Shown here: piece by piece, positions 24,546 through 33,402 of the stretch
Layout of the letters: each line of letters begins with the position of its first letter
Position numbering within the stretch: position 1 is the stretch's first letter
Assembly: GCF_024171885.1 (NCBI RefSeq)
Contig: NZ_JAMTCP010000033.1
Span: 1-39,004 of the forward strand
DNA length: 39,004 nt
From: Streptoalloteichus tenebrarius
GTDB taxonomy: Bacteria; Actinomycetota; Actinomycetes; Mycobacteriales; Pseudonocardiaceae
Direction: 5' to 3'
Notes under the pieces: generated by a model
The model's database searches: none
What the model was told of the DNA's origin: nothing
Seen by the model: the letters and a program-made list of their open reading frames with translations, nothing else
Program-made: the position numbers and the translations under genes

Positions 24546-26666
24546 TCACCCGATTCCCGGGATCAGCCGGACCAGCAGGTCGATGAGCCAGATGCCGACG
24601 AACGGCGTGACGATGCCGCCGAGGCCGTACACCAGCAGGTTGCGGCGCAGCAGCGCGGAGGCCGTCGACGGGCGGTAGCGCACGCCGCGCAGCGCGAGCG
24701 GGATCAGCGCCACGATCACCAGCGCGTTGAAGATGACCGCGGAGAGGATGGCCGACTCCGGGGTGGCCAGCCGCATGATGTTGATCTTGTCGAGCTGCGG
24801 GTAGATGGCCATGAACATCGCGGGCAGGATCGCGAAGTACTTCGCGAGGTCGTTGGCGATGCTGAAGGTGGTCAACGCGCCCCGCGTGATCAGCATCTGC
24901 TTGCCGACCTCGACAACCTCGATCAGCTTCGTCGGGTCGGAGTCCAGGTCGACCATGTTGCCGGCCTCCTTGGCCGCCATGGTCCCGGTGTTCATGGCCA
25001 CGCCCACGTCGGCCTGGGCCAGCGCCGGCGCGTCGTTGGTGCCGTCGCCGGTCATCGCGACGAGCCGGCCGCCCTCCTGCTCCTTGCGGATCAGGTCCAT
25101 CTTGTCCTCGGGCTTGGCCTCGGCGAGGTAGTCGTCGACGCCGGCCTCCTCCGCGATGGCCCTGGCGGTCAACGGGTTGTCGCCGGTGACCATGACCGTG
25201 CGGATGCCCATGGCCCGCAGTTCCTCGAACCGCTCCCGCATGCCGGGCTTGACCACGTCCGACAGCCGGATCACGCCGAGCACCCTGGCGGAGCCGTCGC
25301 GGGCCGCCGCGCACACCAGGGGCGTCCCGCCCTCGGCGGAGATCGCGTCCACGACCTGGTCCACCTCGGGCGGCACCACGCCGCCGTGCTCGCGGATCCA
25401 CGCCTTCACCGACCCGGCCGCGCCCTTGCGGACCTGGGCGCCGTCGAGGTCCACGCCGCTCATGCGGGTCTGCGCGGTGAACGGGACGAACTCGGCGGAG
25501 CGCTCGCCGGCGTCGGCCTCGGCCGCCAGGCCGTGGTCCCGCGCGCACAGCTCGACGATGCTGCGGCCCTCGGGCGTCTCGTCGGCGAGGCTGGACAGCC
25601 GGGCCGCGGCGGCCAGCTCGGCCACGCCCACGCCGCCGACCGGGATCAGCTCGGTGCAGCGCCGGTTGCCGAAGGTGATGGTGCCGGTCTTGTCGAGCAG
25701 CAGGGTGTCGATGTCGCCCGCCGCCTCGACGGCGCGGCCGGACTTGGCCAGCACGTTGCGCTGCACCAGGCGGTCCATGCCGGCGATGCCGATCGCGGAG
25801 AGCAGCGCGCCGATCGTGGTGGGGATCAGGCAGACCAGCAGCGCGGTCAGCACGATCACCGACACCTGCCGGCCCGAGTAGGCGGCCATCGGCTGCAACG
25901 CCAGGGTGACCAGCAGGAAGATGATCGTCAGCGTGGCCAGCAGGATGGTCAGCGCGACCTCGTTCGGCGTCTTCTGCCGTTCGGCGCCCTCGACCAACGC
26001 GATCATCTTGTCCACGAAGGACTCGCCGGGCTTGGTGGCGATCCGCACGACGATCCGGTCGGACAGCACGGTCGTGCCGCCGGTGACGGCGGAGCGGTCG
26101 CCGCCGGACTCCCGGATCACCGGGGCGGACTCGCCGGTGATGGCCGACTCGTCGACGGTCGCGATGCCCTCGACGATGTCGCCGTCGCCCGGGATGATCT
26201 GCCCGGCCTCCACGACCACCAGGTCGCCGACCCGCAGGTCGTTGCCGGGGACCTCCTCCTCGGTGCCGTCCTCGCGCAGCCGGCGCGCGACCGTGTCCCT
26301 GCGCATCTTCCGCAGCGACTCGGCCTGCGCCTTGCCCCTGCCCTCGGCGACCGCCTCGGCGAGGTTGGCGAAGAGCACGGTGAACCACAGCCACGCGGCG
26401 ACGGCGATGCTGAAGACGCTGGGCTCCAGCACGGCGAACACCGTGACGAGCACCGACCCGATCCACACGACGAACAGGACGGGGTTGGGGAGCTGGTGCT
26501 TGGGGTGCAGCTTGCGGAAGGCGTCCGGCAGCGAGGTGAGGAGCTGCCGGGCGTTGAACGCGCCGGCCCTCATCTTGCGCCCCGTGCGCTCGGCGTGCAG
26601 GTCCCGCGCCTGTTCCGGGGTGTAGGGGTCGTGCTCCGGGGTGCGGAGCGGGGTGGTGGTGCTCAT
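24546..26666 (-). CDS. kdpB: Potassium-transporting P-type ATPase subunit KdpB
   Basis: 706 residues, the catalytic P-type ATPase subunit of the K+ pump. Visible are TGES (177-180, actuator dephosphorylation loop), the phosphorylation site [11 protein letters not shown] with D325, the nucleotide-binding domain, and the hinge motif [22 protein letters not shown]. About seven membrane helices flank these. Start ATG 26666 overlaps the kdpA stop (ATGA). Length and motifs are normal, so the protein should be active. Confidence 0.98.
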   Translation of the reverse strand: MSTTTPLRTPEHDPYTPEQARDLHAERTGRKMRAGAFNARQLLTSLPDAFRKLHPKHQLPNPVLFVVWIGSVLVTVFAVLEPSVFSIAVAAWLWFTVLFANLAEAVAEGRGKAQAESLRKMRRDTVARRLREDGTEEEVPGNDLRVGDLVVVEAGQIIPGDGDIVEGIATVDESAITGESAPVIRESGGDRSAVTGGTTVLSDRIVVRIATKPGESFVDKMIALVEGAERQKTPNEVALTILLATLTIIFLLVTLALQPMAAYSGRQVSVIVLTALLVCLIPTTIGALLSAIGIAGMDRLVQRNVLAKSGRAVEAAGDIDTLLLDKTGTITFGNRRCTELIPVGGVGVAELAAAARLSSLADETPEGRSIVELCARDHGLAAEADAGERSAEFVPFTAQTRMSGVDLDGAQVRKGAAGSVKAWIREHGGVVPPEVDQVVDAISAEGGTPLVCAAARDGSARVLGVIRLSDVVKPGMRERFEELRAMGIRTVMVTGDNPLTARAIAEEAGVDDYLAEAKPEDKMDLIRKEQEGGRLVAMTGDGTNDAPALAQADVGVAMNTGTMAAKEAGNMVDLDSDPTKLIEVVEVGKQMLITRGALTTFSIANDLAKYFAILPAMFMAIYPQLDKINIMRLATPESAILSAVIFNALVIVALIPLALRGVRYRPSTASALLRRNLLVYGLGGIVTPFVGIWLIDLLVRLIPGIG

Positions 26667-28324
26667 GCCAGAGCCTCCGCGATGGGGCCGAGCGCCAGCG
26701 CCGGCAGGAAGGTCAGCGCGGCGACGAGGACGACGGTGCCGAGGAGCATCCCGGCGAACAGCGGGCTGCCGGTGGGCAGCGTGCCGACGGTGGGCGGCAC
26801 CTTCCGCTGCTGGGCGAGGGAACCGGCGAGCGCCAGCACCGCGAGGATGGGCAGGAAGCGGCCGAACAGCATCGCGAGGCCCAGCGTGGACTGGAAGAAG
26901 TCGCTGGTCACGGTGAGGCCGCCGAAGGCACTGCCGTTGTTGTTGCCGGTGGAGGCGTAGGCGTAGAGCACTTCGGACAGCCCGTGCGCGCCGGGGTTGT
27001 TGAGAAACCCCGTGGTGCTGGGCAGCAGCAGCGCGACACCGGTGCCGACCAGGACCACCGTCGGCATGGACAGCATGGCGATGGCGGCGGCGGTGACCTC
27101 CCTGCGGCCCAGCTTCTTGCCCAGGTACTCCGGGGTGCGGCCGACCATCAGGCCGGCGAGGAACACCGCGATCACGGCCATCACCAGGATGCCGTAGAGG
27201 CCGGCGCCCACACCGCCCGGCGCGACCTCGCCGAGGAGCATGTTGAGCAGGGTGACGCCGCCACCGAGACCGGTGAGGCTGTCGTGCATGCCGTTGACCG
27301 CGCCGGTGGATGTTCCGGTGGTGCTCACCGCGAACAACGCGGTGCTCGGAATGCCGAAGCGGACCTCCTTGCCCTCCATCGCGGCGCCCGCGGCGAGCGA
27401 GGCCACCCCGTTGGGGTGCGACTCCGCCCACCAGGCCACGGTCAGGAGCGCGCCCCACAGCAGGCCCATCACCGACAGCAGGACGTAGCCCTGCTTGCGG
27501 TCGCCGACCATCGTGCCCAGCGTCCTGGTCAGCGCGACCGGGATGAGCAGGATCAGGAAGATCTCGAAGAGGTTGGTCCAGGCGTTGGGGTTCTCGAAGG
27601 GGTGCGACGAGTTGGCGTTGAAGATGCCGCCGCCGTTGGTGCCCAGCTCCTTGATGACCTCCTGGCTGGCCGCGGGGGCCAGCGCCAGGGTCCGCTGGAC
27701 GCCGTCGACGCCGGTGATCTGCACGCCCCTGGCCAGGCTCATCACCGCGCCGAGCGCGACCAGGACGATCGCGGCCACGAAGGCGATCGGCAGCAGGACG
27801 CGGGTGACGCCCCGGGTCAGGTCGACCCAGAAGTTGCCGAGCCGGTCGGTCCTCGCCCTGACGAAGCCGCGCACCAGGGCCACGGCGACGGCCATGCCGA
27901 CGGCAGCGGAGACGAAGTTCTGCACCGTCAGGCCGGCCATCTGCACCGTGTGTCCCAGCACCGCCTCGGGCGAGTAGGACTGCCAGTTCGTGTTGGTCAC
28001 GAAGCTGACGGCGGTGTTGAAGGCGATGCCGGGGTCGACCGCGCCGCGACCGAGGTCCAGCGGCAGCAGCGGCTGGAGCCGCTGGAGCAGGTAGAGCAGC
28101 ACGATCGAGACGAACGAGAACCCGAGCACGCCCGCCGCGTAGGTGGTCCAGCGCTGCTCGGAGTCCGGGTTGACCCGGACGATCCGGTACAGCGCGCGTT
28201 CCACCTTCCAGTGCCCTTCGGCGGTGTAGACGCGGGCCATGTGGTCGCCGAGGGGCCGGTAGCACACGGCCAGGGCCACGACGAGGAGGCCGACCTGGGC
28301 CAGGCCGGCCAGGGTGGGGGACAT
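26663..28324 (-). CDS. kdpA: Potassium-transporting ATPase subunit KdpA
   Basis: 553 residues, the K+-selective channel-like subunit related to KtrB/TrkH. Ten or so membrane helices. The four selectivity-filter loops are recognisable: [51 protein letters not shown] and [17 protein letters not shown] start overlaps the last base of the kdpF stop (TGATG), giving tight coupling in the order kdpF-A-B-C. Confidence 0.98.
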   Translation of the reverse strand: MSPTLAGLAQVGLLVVALAVCYRPLGDHMARVYTAEGHWKVERALYRIVRVNPDSEQRWTTYAAGVLGFSFVSIVLLYLLQRLQPLLPLDLGRGAVDPGIAFNTAVSFVTNTNWQSYSPEAVLGHTVQMAGLTVQNFVSAAVGMAVAVALVRGFVRARTDRLGNFWVDLTRGVTRVLLPIAFVAAIVLVALGAVMSLARGVQITGVDGVQRTLALAPAASQEVIKELGTNGGGIFNANSSHPFENPNAWTNLFEIFLILLIPVALTRTLGTMVGDRKQGYVLLSVMGLLWGALLTVAWWAESHPNGVASLAAGAAMEGKEVRFGIPSTALFAVSTTGTSTGAVNGMHDSLTGLGGGVTLLNMLLGEVAPGGVGAGLYGILVMAVIAVFLAGLMVGRTPEYLGKKLGRREVTAAAIAMLSMPTVVLVGTGVALLLPSTTGFLNNPGAHGLSEVLYAYASTGNNNGSAFGGLTVTSDFFQSTLGLAMLFGRFLPILAVLALAGSLAQQRKVPPTVGTLPTGSPLFAGMLLGTVVLVAALTFLPALALGPIAEALA

Positions 28325-28422
28325 CAGAACTTCTCCGGGCGGATCAGGGCGACGAACAGGTAGACGACCAGCAGCAGGCCGAGGACGGCGCCGACGACGT
28401 TCGCCGCGAGGCCGGTGCTCAC
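28324..28422 (-). CDS. kdpF: Small K+-ATPase subunit KdpF
   Basis: A 32-residue single-helix peptide, [29 protein letters not shown] at its core, ending in the hallmark P-E-K-F. KdpF sits at the KdpA/KdpB interface and stabilises the complex. GTG start at 28422 overlaps the stop of a smaller upstream peptide gene (GTGA). Its stop overlaps the kdpA start by one base. Confidence 0.92.
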   Translation of the reverse strand: MSTGLAANVVGAVLGLLLVVYLFVALIRPEKF

Positions 28423-28502
28423 AGCCGCTCCAGTCCGCGCAGGGTCAGCGCGAGGAGCAGGAACACACCAATCAGCAGCACGGCGTAGGCCAGATCGGCC
28501 AT
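28419..28502 (-). CDS. 27-residue transmembrane peptide upstream of kdpF
   Basis: ATG at 28502 to TGA at 28419 encodes 27 residues: MADLAYAVLLIGVFLLLALT followed by L-R-G-L-E-R-L. This is one hydrophobic helix with an acidic N-terminus and a positively charged C-terminus. The stop overlaps the kdpF GTG (GTGA), matching the coupling seen throughout the operon, which argues for real translation. It resembles KdpF in size and topology but lacks P-E-K-F. It could be an extra small subunit of the pump or a leader peptide that sets kdpF translation. No strong ribosome-binding site is seen directly upstream. Confidence 0.6.
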   Translation of the reverse strand: MADLAYAVLLIGVFLLLALTLRGLERL

Positions 28503-28527
28503 CTGCGTGCACCCCTCTTCGGTGACG

Positions 28528-28547
28528 GGTCACCCCTTCTGGTGACC
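28528..28547 (-). promoter_or_regulatory. Hairpin in the kdp leader
   Basis: GGTCACC-CCTTCT-GGTGACC (28528-28547) forms a 7-bp stem. It competes with an adjacent palindrome GGTGACGGGTCACC (28521-28534). It lies 20-45 nt before the first kdp start and could affect transcript stability or initiation. No known riboswitch was recognised. Confidence 0.35.
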
Positions 28548-28593
28548 GGTTCGCCGAAAGAGTGCTCCGCCCCTGCACCCGTTCAGGGGCGTC

Positions 28594-28641
28594 TGACGGC
28601 CTCTTGACGCGCCCCTGATCCGCGTTGACGGGTTCTTGACG
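28594..28641 (-). promoter_or_regulatory. Two KdpE-like direct-repeat sites upstream of kdp
   Basis: TGACGGCCTCTTGACG (28594-28609) and TGACGGGTTCTTGACG (28626-28641) are near-identical and start 32 bp apart, three helical turns. Within each, the TGACG half-sites are 11 bp apart. This arrangement suits tandem dimer binding by an OmpR-type regulator. KdpE, encoded at the other end of the cluster, is the obvious candidate. Confidence 0.6.
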
Positions 28642-28776
28642 GCCGGGGTGACCCTCGCCTCCCCGATTCACCCGTTCCGGGTGAACAAACAGGACCGACC
28701 GGACCAGCGGTCACGGTCAGTAAAAGATCTCCCCCGGATGACCACCCAGTTGCGGGGCTGTTACCGTCCGCTCAAG

Positions 28777-28795
28777 TACATAGATTTGCTATGTA
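28777..28795. promoter_or_regulatory. Palindromic operator before asnB, probable MarR site
   Basis: TACATAG-ATTTG-CTATGTA is a perfect 7-5-7 inverted repeat in a conspicuously AT-rich patch, ending 30 bp before the asnB GTG. Size and sequence suit a MarR dimer, and a MarR gene follows asnB, suggesting autoregulation of the pair. Confidence 0.6.
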
Positions 28796-28825
28796 TCTAT
28801 CCCTGCGTGAAGGAGGAGAGACACC

Positions 28826-30664
28826 GTGTGCGGTATCGCGGGCTGGGTGTCCTTCGAGCGTGACCTCACCACCGAGCGGCCGGCGCTGGACGCCATGACC
28901 GAGACGATGCTCTGCCGGGGCCCCGACGCCTCGGGCGTCTGGCTGAGCCGGCACGCCGGCCTCGGGCACCGCCGACTGTCGATCATCGACCTGGAGGGCG
29001 GGCGCCAGCCGATGGTGGTGGACACCCCCGCCGGCCCGGTCGCCCTGACCTACAGCGGCGAGGCCTACAACTTCACCGAGCTGCGCTCCGAGCTGCGGAG
29101 CAGGGGCCACGAGTTCCGCACCGACAGCGACACCGAGGTGGTCCTGCGCGGCTACCTGGAGTGGGGCGAGGGCCTGGCCGAGCGGCTCAACGGCATGTAC
29201 GCCTTCGCGATCTGGGACGGCCGCGAGGAGAAGCTCGTGCTCATGCGGGACCGCATGGGCATCAAGCCGCTCTACCACTACCCCACCCCCGACGGCGTGC
29301 TGTTCGGCTCGGAGCCCAAGGCGATCCTGGCCAACCCCCTGGCCGAGCCGGTGGTCGACGCCGACGGTCTGCGCGAGCTGTTCAGCTTCAGCAAGACGCC
29401 GGGCCACGCCATCTACGCGGGCATGCGCGAGGTGCTCCCCGGCACCGTCGTGACCGTCGACCGCAACGGGCTGCGGGAGCGCGTCTACTGGCGGCTGGAG
29501 GCGATCGAGCACCGCGACGACGTCCCGACGACCGTGGCCAGGGTGCGCGAGCTGCTCGACGACATCGTGCGTCGCCAGCTCGTCGCCGACGTGCCCCGGT
29601 GCGTGCTGCTCTCCGGCGGGCTCGACTCCAGCGCCATCACCGCGCTGGCCGGGCGGCAGCTCGCCGAGCAGGGCGAGAAGGTGCGCAGCTTCGCCGTCGA
29701 CTTCGTCGGGCAGACCGAGAACTTCCGGCCCGACGAGCTGCGCGGCACCCCGGACGCGCCGTTCGTGCGGGACGTGGCCCAGCACGTGGGCTCGGACCAC
29801 CGGGACATCGTGCTCGACCACTCCACGCTGGCCGACCCCGAGGTCCGCAGGGCCACCGTGGCCGCGAGGGACTTCCCGATCGGCTTCGGCGACATCGACT
29901 ACTCGTTGCTGCTGCTGTTCCGGGCCATCCGGGAGCACTCGACGGTCGCGCTGTCCGGCGAGTCCGCCGACGAGGTGTTCGGCGGGTACAAGTGGTTCCA
30001 CGACCCCGCCGTGCAGAAGGCGGAGATGTTCCCGTGGATCGCCACGGCCCTGTCCAGCCAGCTCCGGCCGAACGCGCTGCTCTCGCCCGAGCTGACGGCC
30101 ACCCTGGACCTGGGGACCTACGTCAGGGACCGCTACGCCGAGGCGCTGGCCGAGGTCCCGGTGCTCGACGGCGAGGACGAGCACGAGCGGCGCATGCGCG
30201 AGATCTGCTACCTGCACCTGACCCGGTTCGTGCGCATGCTGCTGGACCGCAAGGACCGGATGAGCATGGCGGTCGGCCTGGAGGTCCGGGTGCCGTTCTG
30301 CGACCACCGCCTGGTGCAGTACGTCTTCAACACGCCGTGGTCGATGAAGACCTTCGACGGCAGGGAGAAGAGCCTGCTCCGCGCGGCGGCCCAGGACGTG
30401 CTGCCCCGCTCGGTGGTGGAGCGGGTCAAGAGCCCCTACCCGTCCACGCAGGACGTCCAGTACCTGGTCGACCTCCAGCATCAGGTCCAGGACCTGCTGG
30501 CCGGCGACAGCCCGGCGCTGGACCTGGTCGACAGGGAGGCCGTGCTGGAGCTGGCGCGACGCGATCCGGAGAAGGTGGTGGCCGGTGAGCGCAGCCGCCT
30601 GGAGCGACTGCTCGACGTGGCCACCTGGTTGGAGATCCGGCGTCCGGTGCTCAAACTGTCCTGA
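28826..30664 (+). CDS. asnB: Asparagine synthase (glutamine-hydrolysing), AsnB type
   Basis: 612 residues. The N-terminal Ntn glutaminase begins CGIAGWVSFE with catalytic Cys2 exposed after start-residue removal; RGPDASGVWL and HRRLSIIDLEGGRQPM are the usual next motifs. The C-terminal synthetase domain has the PP-loop SGGLDSS (263-269) that binds ATP. Later motifs are SGESADEVFGGYKW and MLLDRKDRMSMAVGLEVRVPF. It forms Asn from Asp, Gln and ATP, though relatives amidate other carboxylates, such as cell-wall meso-DAP or natural products. GTG start with GGAGGAG upstream. Pairing with a MarR regulator makes a specialised, inducible role plausible. Confidence 0.93.
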   Translation: MCGIAGWVSFERDLTTERPALDAMTETMLCRGPDASGVWLSRHAGLGHRRLSIIDLEGGRQPMVVDTPAGPVALTYSGEAYNFTELRSELRSRGHEFRTDSDTEVVLRGYLEWGEGLAERLNGMYAFAIWDGREEKLVLMRDRMGIKPLYHYPTPDGVLFGSEPKAILANPLAEPVVDADGLRELFSFSKTPGHAIYAGMREVLPGTVVTVDRNGLRERVYWRLEAIEHRDDVPTTVARVRELLDDIVRRQLVADVPRCVLLSGGLDSSAITALAGRQLAEQGEKVRSFAVDFVGQTENFRPDELRGTPDAPFVRDVAQHVGSDHRDIVLDHSTLADPEVRRATVAARDFPIGFGDIDYSLLLLFRAIREHSTVALSGESADEVFGGYKWFHDPAVQKAEMFPWIATALSSQLRPNALLSPELTATLDLGTYVRDRYAEALAEVPVLDGEDEHERRMREICYLHLTRFVRMLLDRKDRMSMAVGLEVRVPFCDHRLVQYVFNTPWSMKTFDGREKSLLRAAAQDVLPRSVVERVKSPYPSTQDVQYLVDLQHQVQDLLAGDSPALDLVDREAVLELARRDPEKVVAGERSRLERLLDVATWLEIRRPVLKLS

Positions 30665-30695
30665 CCGGGAGAAGTCGGACAGACGGGAGTGGCCG

Positions 30696-31118
30696 GTGGT
30701 GCGGCAGGTGACCGAGGAGGACGCCCTCCAGCTCGTGCTGGCGGTGCATCGGCTGAACCGGACCCTGCGGGTGTCCACCACCGACCTCCCGCCGACACAG
30801 CTCATCGTGCTGTCGTTGCTCATGGAGCACGGCCCGACGCGGATCGGCGAGCTCGCCGCACGGGTCCCCTGCTCGCAGCCGACCGCCACCACGGTGGTGG
30901 CCGGGCTGGAGGGCACGGGGCTCGTGCGGCGGCAGCCCGACCCGGCGGACGGCAGAGCCGTGTTGATCACGTTGACCGACGAGGGGCAGGAGCGCGTCGT
31001 CTGGGTCGCGCGACGCGAGGCGGAGCTGTTGGACCTCCGCATGGCCGAGCTGACCCCGGAGGAACGGGGCGTGGTGCTGGCGGCCACGCCGCTGCTGCGC
31101 CGGTTGGCGGGCGGTTGA
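30696..31118 (+). CDS. MarR-family transcriptional regulator
   Basis: 140 residues, the normal MarR size. The winged helix-turn-helix is clear: PTQLIVLSLLMEHGPTRIGE, then LAARVPCSQPTATTVVAGLE and the wing GLVRRQPDPADGRAVLITLT with the family D-x-R motif. Flanking helices form the dimer interface. GTG start 30696 with GGGAG about 7 nt upstream (a second GTG follows directly). It lies 31 bp after asnB, so the two form an operon. The palindrome at 28777-28795 is its likely operator. Ligand unknown; MarR proteins usually respond to small aromatic compounds or oxidants. Confidence 0.92.
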   Translation: MVRQVTEEDALQLVLAVHRLNRTLRVSTTDLPPTQLIVLSLLMEHGPTRIGELAARVPCSQPTATTVVAGLEGTGLVRRQPDPADGRAVLITLTDEGQERVVWVARREAELLDLRMAELTPEERGVVLAATPLLRRLAGG

Positions 31119-31190
31119 CCGGCCTAGCACCCCGAGCGCCCCGCGACAAGACCGACCGGCCGGATTCGGCCAGAAGACGTCGGATCTCGT

Positions 31191-31238
31191 GGAGCGGCGG
31201 CCCGCTCCGTTGCTAATGTTCCGCCCACCTTCGGTGGG
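31191..31238. terminator. Two short hairpins between marR and lysR
   Basis: GGAGCG-N6-CGCTCC (31191-31208) is followed by a T-richer stretch, then CCCACC-TTC-GGTGGG (31224-31238). They lie 70 bp after marR and 55 bp before the LysR start. They may be the marR terminator or part of the next leader. Confidence 0.4.
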
Positions 31239-31292
31239 TGGTGAATCGCTCACCTCACTCCCTCGGTCGAGGGTCAGGAGAGGGGAACGACG

Positions 31293-31583
31293 GTGCACGA
31301 GCGGGAGCTGCGCGCGTTCGTCCGCATCGCCGAGCTGGGCCGGATGGACCTCGCGGCCAGGGCGCTGGGGTACTCCCAGCCGGCGATCAGCTACCAGATC
31401 CGGTGCCTGGAGCGGACCCTGGGCGTCCGCCTGTTCCACCGGGAGCCGGCCGGCTCCCGGCTCACCCCGGACGGGCAGCGCGTCCTGCCGCGGGCACGCG
31501 CGGTCCTCGCCCTGATCGACACCATGCGCGGGACCACCGGAGGCCGGCCGCCCGTCCACCTCGTGGAGCCCGCCGCCTCCTGA
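31293..31583 (+). CDS. LysR-type DNA-binding domain protein without effector domain
   Basis: 96 residues that match only the N-terminal helix-turn-helix of LysR regulators: ELRAFVRIAELGRMDLAARA, LGYSQPAISYQIRCLERTLG, VRLFHREPAGSRLTPDGQRV and the linker helix start LPRARAVLALIDTM. The usual co-inducer-binding domain of about 200 residues is missing; a stop follows GGRPPVHLVEPAAS. The GTG start has AGGAGAGGGG upstream, and a strong terminator follows within 40 bp, so the short form looks like a real expressed gene, not sequencing damage. It could act as a constitutive or dominant-negative DNA binder. Confidence 0.8.
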   Translation: MHERELRAFVRIAELGRMDLAARALGYSQPAISYQIRCLERTLGVRLFHREPAGSRLTPDGQRVLPRARAVLALIDTMRGTTGGRPPVHLVEPAAS

Positions 31584-31622
31584 CCACCCGCGCCAGCACG
31601 GGACACCGACCGGGCACGCGCA

Positions 31623-31662
31623 CCGCGAGCGCCGGACCACGCGGGTGGTCCGGCGCTCGCGG
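31623..31662. terminator. Strong bidirectional terminator between convergent genes
   Basis: An 18-bp perfect stem (31623-31640 with 31645-31662, left arm CCGCGAGCGCCGGACCAC) around a GCGG loop. It sits 40 bp after the LysR stop and 3 bp beyond the convergent HAAS gene stop, so it serves both. Confidence 0.9.
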
Positions 31663-31664
31663 TC

Positions 31665-32843
31665 TCAGCGACCCGCCGTGGTGGTCGGGGCTGGCGACGA
31701 CGACGGAGCGCTGGACGCCGGCGGCTCCGGCGTGGCGCTGGTCGGCGGCTTCGCCGACGAGCTGGGCGTCGACTTCGGGATCGCCACCGAGAACGGGACC
31801 CCCTCGACCTGGTGGCACCGTCCCCTGCCCCCGTAGTCAGCCATGGGGCGCGGGTACTGGTTCCCCTCCTCGGCCGGGCGCGTGGCGTCGCAGAACGTGC
31901 CGGGGAGGTCGATGGGCCGGCCGTCCTGGTCGTAGACGTACACGTCGGTCAGGGGTTTGCCGTCCCGGTCGAAGACATAGAGGTTCGCCACGTGGCGGTC
32001 GTCGTGCCACAGCCCCGTCCGGCTGGCGACGTTGCCGATCTCGTAGGACGGGACGGCGAGCGAGCCGACGTTGACCACGGTCAGGCACAGGCCGGCCGCG
32101 AGCGCGTTGGCCGGCACGACCAGCCACAGCCAGCGGCGGTCCGCCCTGCTCCGCCCGCCAAGCCACAGCGAGGGCACCAGCACGACCGCGGCCACGACCA
32201 CGGCGGTGAGGACGTGACTCCTCGCCGGCCCCAGCCAGGACGCGAGCAGACCGGCGACCACCGCGCGCACCACCCACCACGCCGGCTGCAACGACGCGAG
32301 AAAGGACGTGACGCTCTGGGCGCGCCGCCTCAGCTCACCGTGCCACCTCAGCGCCCACCGCACCTCGGGCAGCCGCTTCACCTCGGGCACACCGGCGGAG
32401 GTCCGACGCAGGAACGGCGTGGAGACCACCGCGACCCCGGCCAGCAGGAGGACCGCCAGCGCGAGCAGCTTCCGGAAGCCGCCGTAGAAGCCCTCGAAGG
32501 CGACCAGCAGCGGCGGAGCCGCGAGGAACAGCGCGGCGTAGGCGGCGACGCTCCAGACCGCCACCCGGGCGGCGATCACCCCGCCGGTCCCGGGTGTCGC
32601 GCCCGCGCTCGGCTCCGGATAGCCGGCCGCCGCCCGCAGCTCGGCGGCGTACGCCTCCGGCTCGCCGCACCTCTCGGCGAGGGCCTGGACCGTGGGCGCG
32701 CCGCCCAGCTCCGCCGCCACCTCCGCGAGGTGCGGCGCCACGTCCTCCAGCACGTCGGCGACCTCCCCCGGCGGGAGGTCGGACAGCGCCGCGCGCATCC
32801 GCTCCAGGTAGGCCCCGACGCCGTTCCCCACCGTCGTGTTCAT
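31665..32843 (-). CDS. HAAS-domain membrane protein partnered with PadR
   Basis: 392 residues. The N-terminal helical domain (YLERMRAALSDLPPGEVADV and following, about 11-70) resembles the HAAS domain, normally found on membrane proteins encoded next to PadR repressors. Roughly six to eight transmembrane helices follow (about 90-265), then an extracytoplasmic region (about 270-345) with repeated YVFDRDGKPLTDVYVYDQDG and two Cys, and a Ser/Pro/Thr-rich tail. The ATG overlaps the padR stop (ATGA). PadR/HAAS pairs are thought to respond to envelope conditions; the specific role here is unknown. Confidence 0.8.
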   Translation of the reverse strand: MNTTVGNGVGAYLERMRAALSDLPPGEVADVLEDVAPHLAEVAAELGGAPTVQALAERCGEPEAYAAELRAAAGYPEPSAGATPGTGGVIAARVAVWSVAAYAALFLAAPPLLVAFEGFYGGFRKLLALAVLLLAGVAVVSTPFLRRTSAGVPEVKRLPEVRWALRWHGELRRRAQSVTSFLASLQPAWWVVRAVVAGLLASWLGPARSHVLTAVVVAAVVLVPSLWLGGRSRADRRWLWLVVPANALAAGLCLTVVNVGSLAVPSYEIGNVASRTGLWHDDRHVANLYVFDRDGKPLTDVYVYDQDGRPIDLPGTFCDATRPAEEGNQYPRPMADYGGRGRCHQVEGVPFSVAIPKSTPSSSAKPPTSATPEPPASSAPSSSPAPTTTAGR

Positions 32844-33160
32844 GCCGCCTCCACCAGGTCGTTCATCGCCGCCGCGAACACCCGCCACGTGGTGGCCGCC
32901 TCGGCCAACCGCTCCCGTCCCGGGGCGTTCAGGCTGTAGTACTTGCGGTGCGGGCCCTCCTCGCTGGGCACCACGTACGAGGTCAGCAGGCCGGCCCGGT
33001 AGAGCCGGCGCAGCGTGCCGTACACCGAGGCGTCGCCGACCTCGGCGAGACCGGCCTTGCGGAGCCGGCGGAGCACGTCGTAGCCGTAGCCGTCCTCCTC
33101 GCGCAGCACGGCCAGCACCGCGAGGTCGAGCACACCCTTGAGCAGTTGACTGGTGTCCAC
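32840..33160 (-). CDS. PadR-family transcriptional regulator
   Basis: 106 residues, the short PadR (subfamily 2) type. Features: LLKGVLDLAVLAVLREEDGYGYDVLRRL, the recognition helix VGDASVYGTLRRLYRAGLLT, and the wing VVPSEEGPHRKYYSLNAPGRERL, all canonical. GTG start 33160 has AGAGGTG upstream. It overlaps the HAAS gene it probably controls. A promoter with a partial palindrome lies just upstream, suggesting autorepression. Confidence 0.93.
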   Translation of the reverse strand: MDTSQLLKGVLDLAVLAVLREEDGYGYDVLRRLRKAGLAEVGDASVYGTLRRLYRAGLLTSYVVPSEEGPHRKYYSLNAPGRERLAEAATTWRVFAAAMNDLVEAA

Positions 33161-33189
33161 GTCACCTCTCCTCTGTCGCGCGGCACACA

Positions 33190-33217
33190 GTACTACGCAT
33201 AGCGCGGTACCGTGCAA
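33190..33217 (-). promoter_or_regulatory. Promoter of padR-HAAS
   Basis: Reading leftward: TTGCAC (33217-33212), 16 bp, then TAGTAC (33195-33190), 29 bp before the padR GTG. CTACGCATAG (33193-33202), a near palindrome overlapping the -10, is a candidate PadR operator. Confidence 0.5.
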
Positions 33218-33402
33218 ACAGAGGGTCTCGTCCCGGGAGACACCCTGGTCAGGGGAAGGGCGGAGAGGTCAGCGCGCGGCGAAGGCGCTCAGCCGAGACG
33301 CGCGAAGCCTCCCCGCAGGACATCCGAACGGAGGACGTGACCGAGCGGTTCACGGCGTGGAGACCCGCGCGAGTCACCGTGCGGCGGGAGCAGGCAGCCC
33401 GA

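Noticed and set aside
28503-28776. Kdp leader examined for a c-di-AMP or other riboswitch
   Set aside because: Only short hairpins and direct repeats are visible; no conserved riboswitch core was recognised.
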